From Actinomycetes bacterium (lineage in GTDB: Bacteria; Actinomycetota; CADDZG01; JAHWKV01), in assembly GCA_029263035.1 (NCBI GenBank), contig JAJCYF010000133.1, positions 1-23,507 of the forward strand: a DNA stretch of 23,507 nt. The letters run 5' to 3'. This document shows positions 21,413 through 23,507 of this stretch, in pieces (the first letter of the stretch is position 1; every line of letters begins with the position of its first letter). The notes under the pieces are model-generated. The model made no database searches, was not told the DNA's origin, and saw only the letters and a list, made by a program, of their open reading frames with translations. Made by a program: the position numbers and the translations under genes.

Positions 21413-21418
21413 GCGCAC

Positions 21419-21504
21419 GGACTCCTGAGTAATAACTCGAATCGTTAGAGTAACGTATCAGACACAGTCACTCTATCCTTAGAGCCGGCCTTTAAGAGGA
21501 GCTC
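21419..21504. promoter_or_regulatory. Divergent menB/menE control region with three short dyads
   Basis: The spacer holds GAGT-AATA-ACTC (21427-21438), CGTTA-GAG-TAACG (21443-21455) and CTCTA-TCCT-TAGAG (21471-21484), plus the repeat TTAGAG at 21445-21450 and 21479-21484. Two promoters pointing outwards must lie here. The cluster of dyads suggests operators for one or more regulators. The menE ribosome site GAGGAG is at 21496-21501. Confidence 0.5.
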
Positions 21505-22680
21505 ATGAGCGGCAGCCGTCTTGTAGCCCTGCGCTATCCCAACCGCCAACTCGCCGCCCGGGTAACCGAGCTGTGGGATGCGGGAGACGCCGCCCTCCCC
21601 ATAGGACCCTTCCTTCCCGAACCCGAGGTCCGGGCGATGCTGGACGAGATGCGCCCCGATCGGATCGAGGATGAATCCGGGGTCACCCGGCTGGACGGCG
21701 GGGTAAGGGTGCCCCCGGAAACGGCGCTCGTGATGCCCACCTCCGGCACCTCAGGGCGGCCCAAGGGCGTGGAGCTGACCCACGCGGCTCTGGAGTGGTC
21801 CGCCCGCGCCTATGCCCGGCGGTTGGAGACCTCACCCGGAGAGCGCTGGCTGAGCTGTCTGCCGCTGAGCCACATCGGCGGACTCAGCATCCTCGTGCGG
21901 TCGCGGCTGGCGGGCACCACACCGGTGATCCACGACCGATTCGACCCCCAAGCGATCGCAGCCGAAACCCGGACCACCCTTATCTCCCTGGTCCCCACAA
22001 CCTTGATCCGCCTCATAGACGCGGGCGTCGACCTCAGCAGGTACTCGGCGGTGCTCATCGGCGGCGCCGGCCTGCCGGCCGAAGCGGCCCGGCGGGCGCA
22101 GGATGCCGGGATCCGCCTGGTGCACACCTACGGGCTGACCGAGACCTGCGGCGGGTGCAACTTCGATGGGGTTGCTCTGGAGGGCGCTGAGTTCCGCCTG
22201 GTGGAAAAACAGATCCAGATCCGGGGGCCCATGCTGATGAACGGCTACCGCCTGCGACCCGACCTGACCTCCGACGTGCTGCAGGACGGGTGGCTTCACA
22301 CCGCCGACCGCGGGCGGATCGGCCCCGGCGGCGTCCTGGAGGTCCTGGGCCGGGCGGACGACGTGATAGTGACCGGGGGCGAGAAGGTGTCCGCCCCGGA
22401 GGTCGAGAACGTGCTCCAGACCCACCCGGAGGTGGCCGACGCGGCGGTCGCCGGGGTGGACGACTACCGGTGGGGCCAGGCGGTCGCGGCGCTCATAGTG
22501 CCCGAGGGCCCGTCGGTCCCCACCCTCCGGGAGATCAAGAGATTCCTGGCGCCCCACCTTGCCGACTTCAAGGCGCCCAAGCGCATTCTCATCGTAGACC
22601 GCATACCCCGGACCGCATCGGGCAAGGTCCGCAGGCAGGCGGTCAGGGACGTGCTGGAGGCGTCGGAGATAACGGGCTGA
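21505..22680 (+). CDS. menE: o-Succinylbenzoate-CoA ligase (MenE)
   Basis: This 391-residue adenylate-forming enzyme activates o-succinylbenzoate to its CoA ester, the substrate of MenB. The phosphate loop VMPTSGTSGRPKGVELTH lies at about residues 75-92, followed by WLSCLPLSHIGGLSIL, GGAGLPAEAARRA, the adenylate motif HTYGLTETCGGCN, the hinge TADRGRIGPGGVLEVLGRADDVIVTGGEKVSAPEVE and the catalytic Lys in IPRTASGKVRRQ. It is shorter than typical acyl-CoA ligases, as actinobacterial MenE often is. ATG 21505 has a good ribosome site. It diverges from menB. Confidence 0.95.
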   Translation: MSGSRLVALRYPNRQLAARVTELWDAGDAALPIGPFLPEPEVRAMLDEMRPDRIEDESGVTRLDGGVRVPPETALVMPTSGTSGRPKGVELTHAALEWSARAYARRLETSPGERWLSCLPLSHIGGLSILVRSRLAGTTPVIHDRFDPQAIAAETRTTLISLVPTTLIRLIDAGVDLSRYSAVLIGGAGLPAEAARRAQDAGIRLVHTYGLTETCGGCNFDGVALEGAEFRLVEKQIQIRGPMLMNGYRLRPDLTSDVLQDGWLHTADRGRIGPGGVLEVLGRADDVIVTGGEKVSAPEVENVLQTHPEVADAAVAGVDDYRWGQAVAALIVPEGPSVPTLREIKRFLAPHLADFKAPKRILIVDRIPRTASGKVRRQAVRDVLEASEITG

Positions 22681-22772
22681 GGCCCTTCGCACCAAATGGG
22701 GCTTAAGGTCGCACATCGATCCGCCGAAGAACTAGGGGACAAGAGTCGGGCAGCGGGGAGACAAACGCGGTC

Positions 22773-23120
22773 GTGAGCGATAACGAAAATCTGAGAAGGT
22801 CCCGGGCGGTCACCTGGTGCTTCGCTCTTTTTCTGGCGATCCAGATCGTCGTGCCCCTGCACCGCCTCGCGCAGCCCCGCACGCAACCCTTCGGATGGCA
22901 GATGTTTTCGTCCATAGCCGGCCACCGGTTCGAGCTCGAATCCCCGGACGGGTCCTCCCGCCAAATCGACCCGGAGGACTTCGTCCTGCACTACCGCGCC
23001 GAGATCGACTACCGGGACCACCTGCCACAGTTGCTCTGCGAGCAGTTCCCGGACGCCAGTGCCGTAGTGGCAACCAACGGGTTGGAAAAATCCAAAGACA
23101 CCTACCCATGCGAGCGCTAG
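22773..23120 (+). CDS. Small membrane-anchored protein paired with an HTTM protein
   Basis: This 115-residue protein starts at GTG 22773. It has one hydrophobic segment (about residues 11-29) after a charged N-terminus, then a soluble domain with PFGWQMFSS, HRFELESPDG and a LLCEQFP ending. The W-x-M-F type motif is often seen beside HTTM-domain membrane proteins, as is the case here: the next gene starts 13 nt before this stop. It probably forms a complex with that partner. No enzymatic motif is visible. Confidence 0.7.
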   Translation: MSDNENLRRSRAVTWCFALFLAIQIVVPLHRLAQPRTQPFGWQMFSSIAGHRFELESPDGSSRQIDPEDFVLHYRAEIDYRDHLPQLLCEQFPDASAVVATNGLEKSKDTYPCER

Positions 23121-23507
23121 CCGCGTTAAAGGCCTTGCCGGGCCGCCGGGCCGCGGCAGGGCCGGTAGCACTGGCCCGCATCGGAGTAGGCCTGGCTGCG
23201 ATCCTGGGGGCGGTGGAGTTGTCCTCGGAACTGAGCCGGCTGCACCAGCCGGGCGTCCTCAGGCTGCCGCGCTCCGACCTGATCCCGATTCTGCCCACCT
23301 CGGGTGCCGCCGTATTTCTGGGGATCTGGTTGCTGGCCGCCATCGCCTTTGTCGCCGGCTGGAAGACCAGGGCGGCAGGAGCCGTCCTCGTCGGAATATT
23401 CGGCTACGTCCTGTTGCTGGATCACCAGCTATACAGCAACCATCTCTACCTGATGATGATATTGACGGCCCTGCTGACCCTGGCTCGCAGCGGCGCCGTG
23501 CTCTCCC
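23108..23507 (+). CDS. HTTM-domain (vitamin-K-dependent carboxylase-related) membrane protein, 3' truncated by window
   Basis: The frame is open from ATG 23108 to the end of the window (133 residues). A basic N-terminal stretch is followed by hydrophobic segments at about 20-38, 65-83, 90-105 and 112-130. The DHQLYSNHLYLMMILTALL element is the HTTM signature, a fold shared with vitamin K-dependent gamma-carboxylase and with bacterial membrane proteins of mostly unknown function. The missing C-terminus would show whether carboxylase residues or extra domains are present. It overlaps the small protein gene, so the two are coupled. A link to the neighbouring menaquinone genes is possible but not shown. 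Confidence 0.75.
   Translation, partial: MRALAALKALPGRRAAAGPVALARIGVGLAAILGAVELSSELSRLHQPGVLRLPRSDLIPILPTSGAAVFLGIWLLAAIAFVAGWKTRAAGAVLVGIFGYVLLLDHQLYSNHLYLMMILTALLTLARSGAVLS

Overview
The window is high-GC bacterial DNA, tightly packed, with many GTG and TTG starts and short gene overlaps. A UsfX/SigF-type anti-sigma and sigma pair, a group II truncated haemoglobin, a type 1 encapsulin with its ferritin cargo and a full-length menaquinone cluster all point to an actinobacterium (Actinomycetota). It may be an uncultured or deep-branching one, but the sequence alone does not fix the lineage. No rRNA, tRNA, CRISPR array, insertion sequence or integrase was seen.

Left end (1-3662, + strand). 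After the tail of an unknown membrane-anchored protein comes a compact thiazole/oxazole-modified microcin (TOMM, azole RiPP) locus. It holds a leader-binding cyclodehydratase partner (C protein), a putative precursor, a YcaO cyclodehydratase (D protein) and a SagB-type azoline dehydrogenase (B protein). The precursor is the most remarkable object in the window: nine consecutive cysteines at residues 32-40 sit directly in front of a four- to five-helix integral membrane domain. The likely modified core is therefore part of a 191-residue membrane protein and not a small secreted peptide. No protease, immunity gene or same-strand transporter is seen.

Region 3685-7635 (- strand). In transcription order this holds a YpfJ-type zinc metallopeptidase, an encapsulated ferritin, the encapsulin shell, and a DrrA/DrrB-like ABC ATPase and permease. 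The ferritin, shell and transporter genes overlap or are only about 21 bp apart and look like one operon. A SigF/SigB-like promoter candidate lies ahead of the ferritin.

Region 7676-12010 is mixed: truncated haemoglobin, a small membrane protein coupled to an arginine-deiminase-fold enzyme, a DYLELP-repeat membrane protein, a PAP2 phosphatase, a STAS protein lacking the phospho-serine, and a metal-dependent cyclase/hydrolase.

Region 12114-22680 is a menaquinone (vitamin K2) cluster. A double-HTH MerR regulator is coupled to menG and menF (+). menB-menA-menC-menD run as a chain on the - strand, and menE diverges from menB. Together these encode chorismate to isochorismate (MenF), SEPHCHC (MenD), succinylbenzoate (MenC), its CoA ester (MenE), dihydroxynaphthoyl-CoA (MenB), prenylation (MenA) and methylation (MenG). 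MenH and a DHNA-CoA thioesterase are not in the window. A partner-switching stress module (SigF, RsbW, a STAS antagonist and a second HATPase) is embedded between menF and menD.

Right end (22773-23507): a small membrane-anchored protein overlaps the start of an HTTM-type (vitamin-K-dependent carboxylase-related) membrane protein cut off by the window edge.
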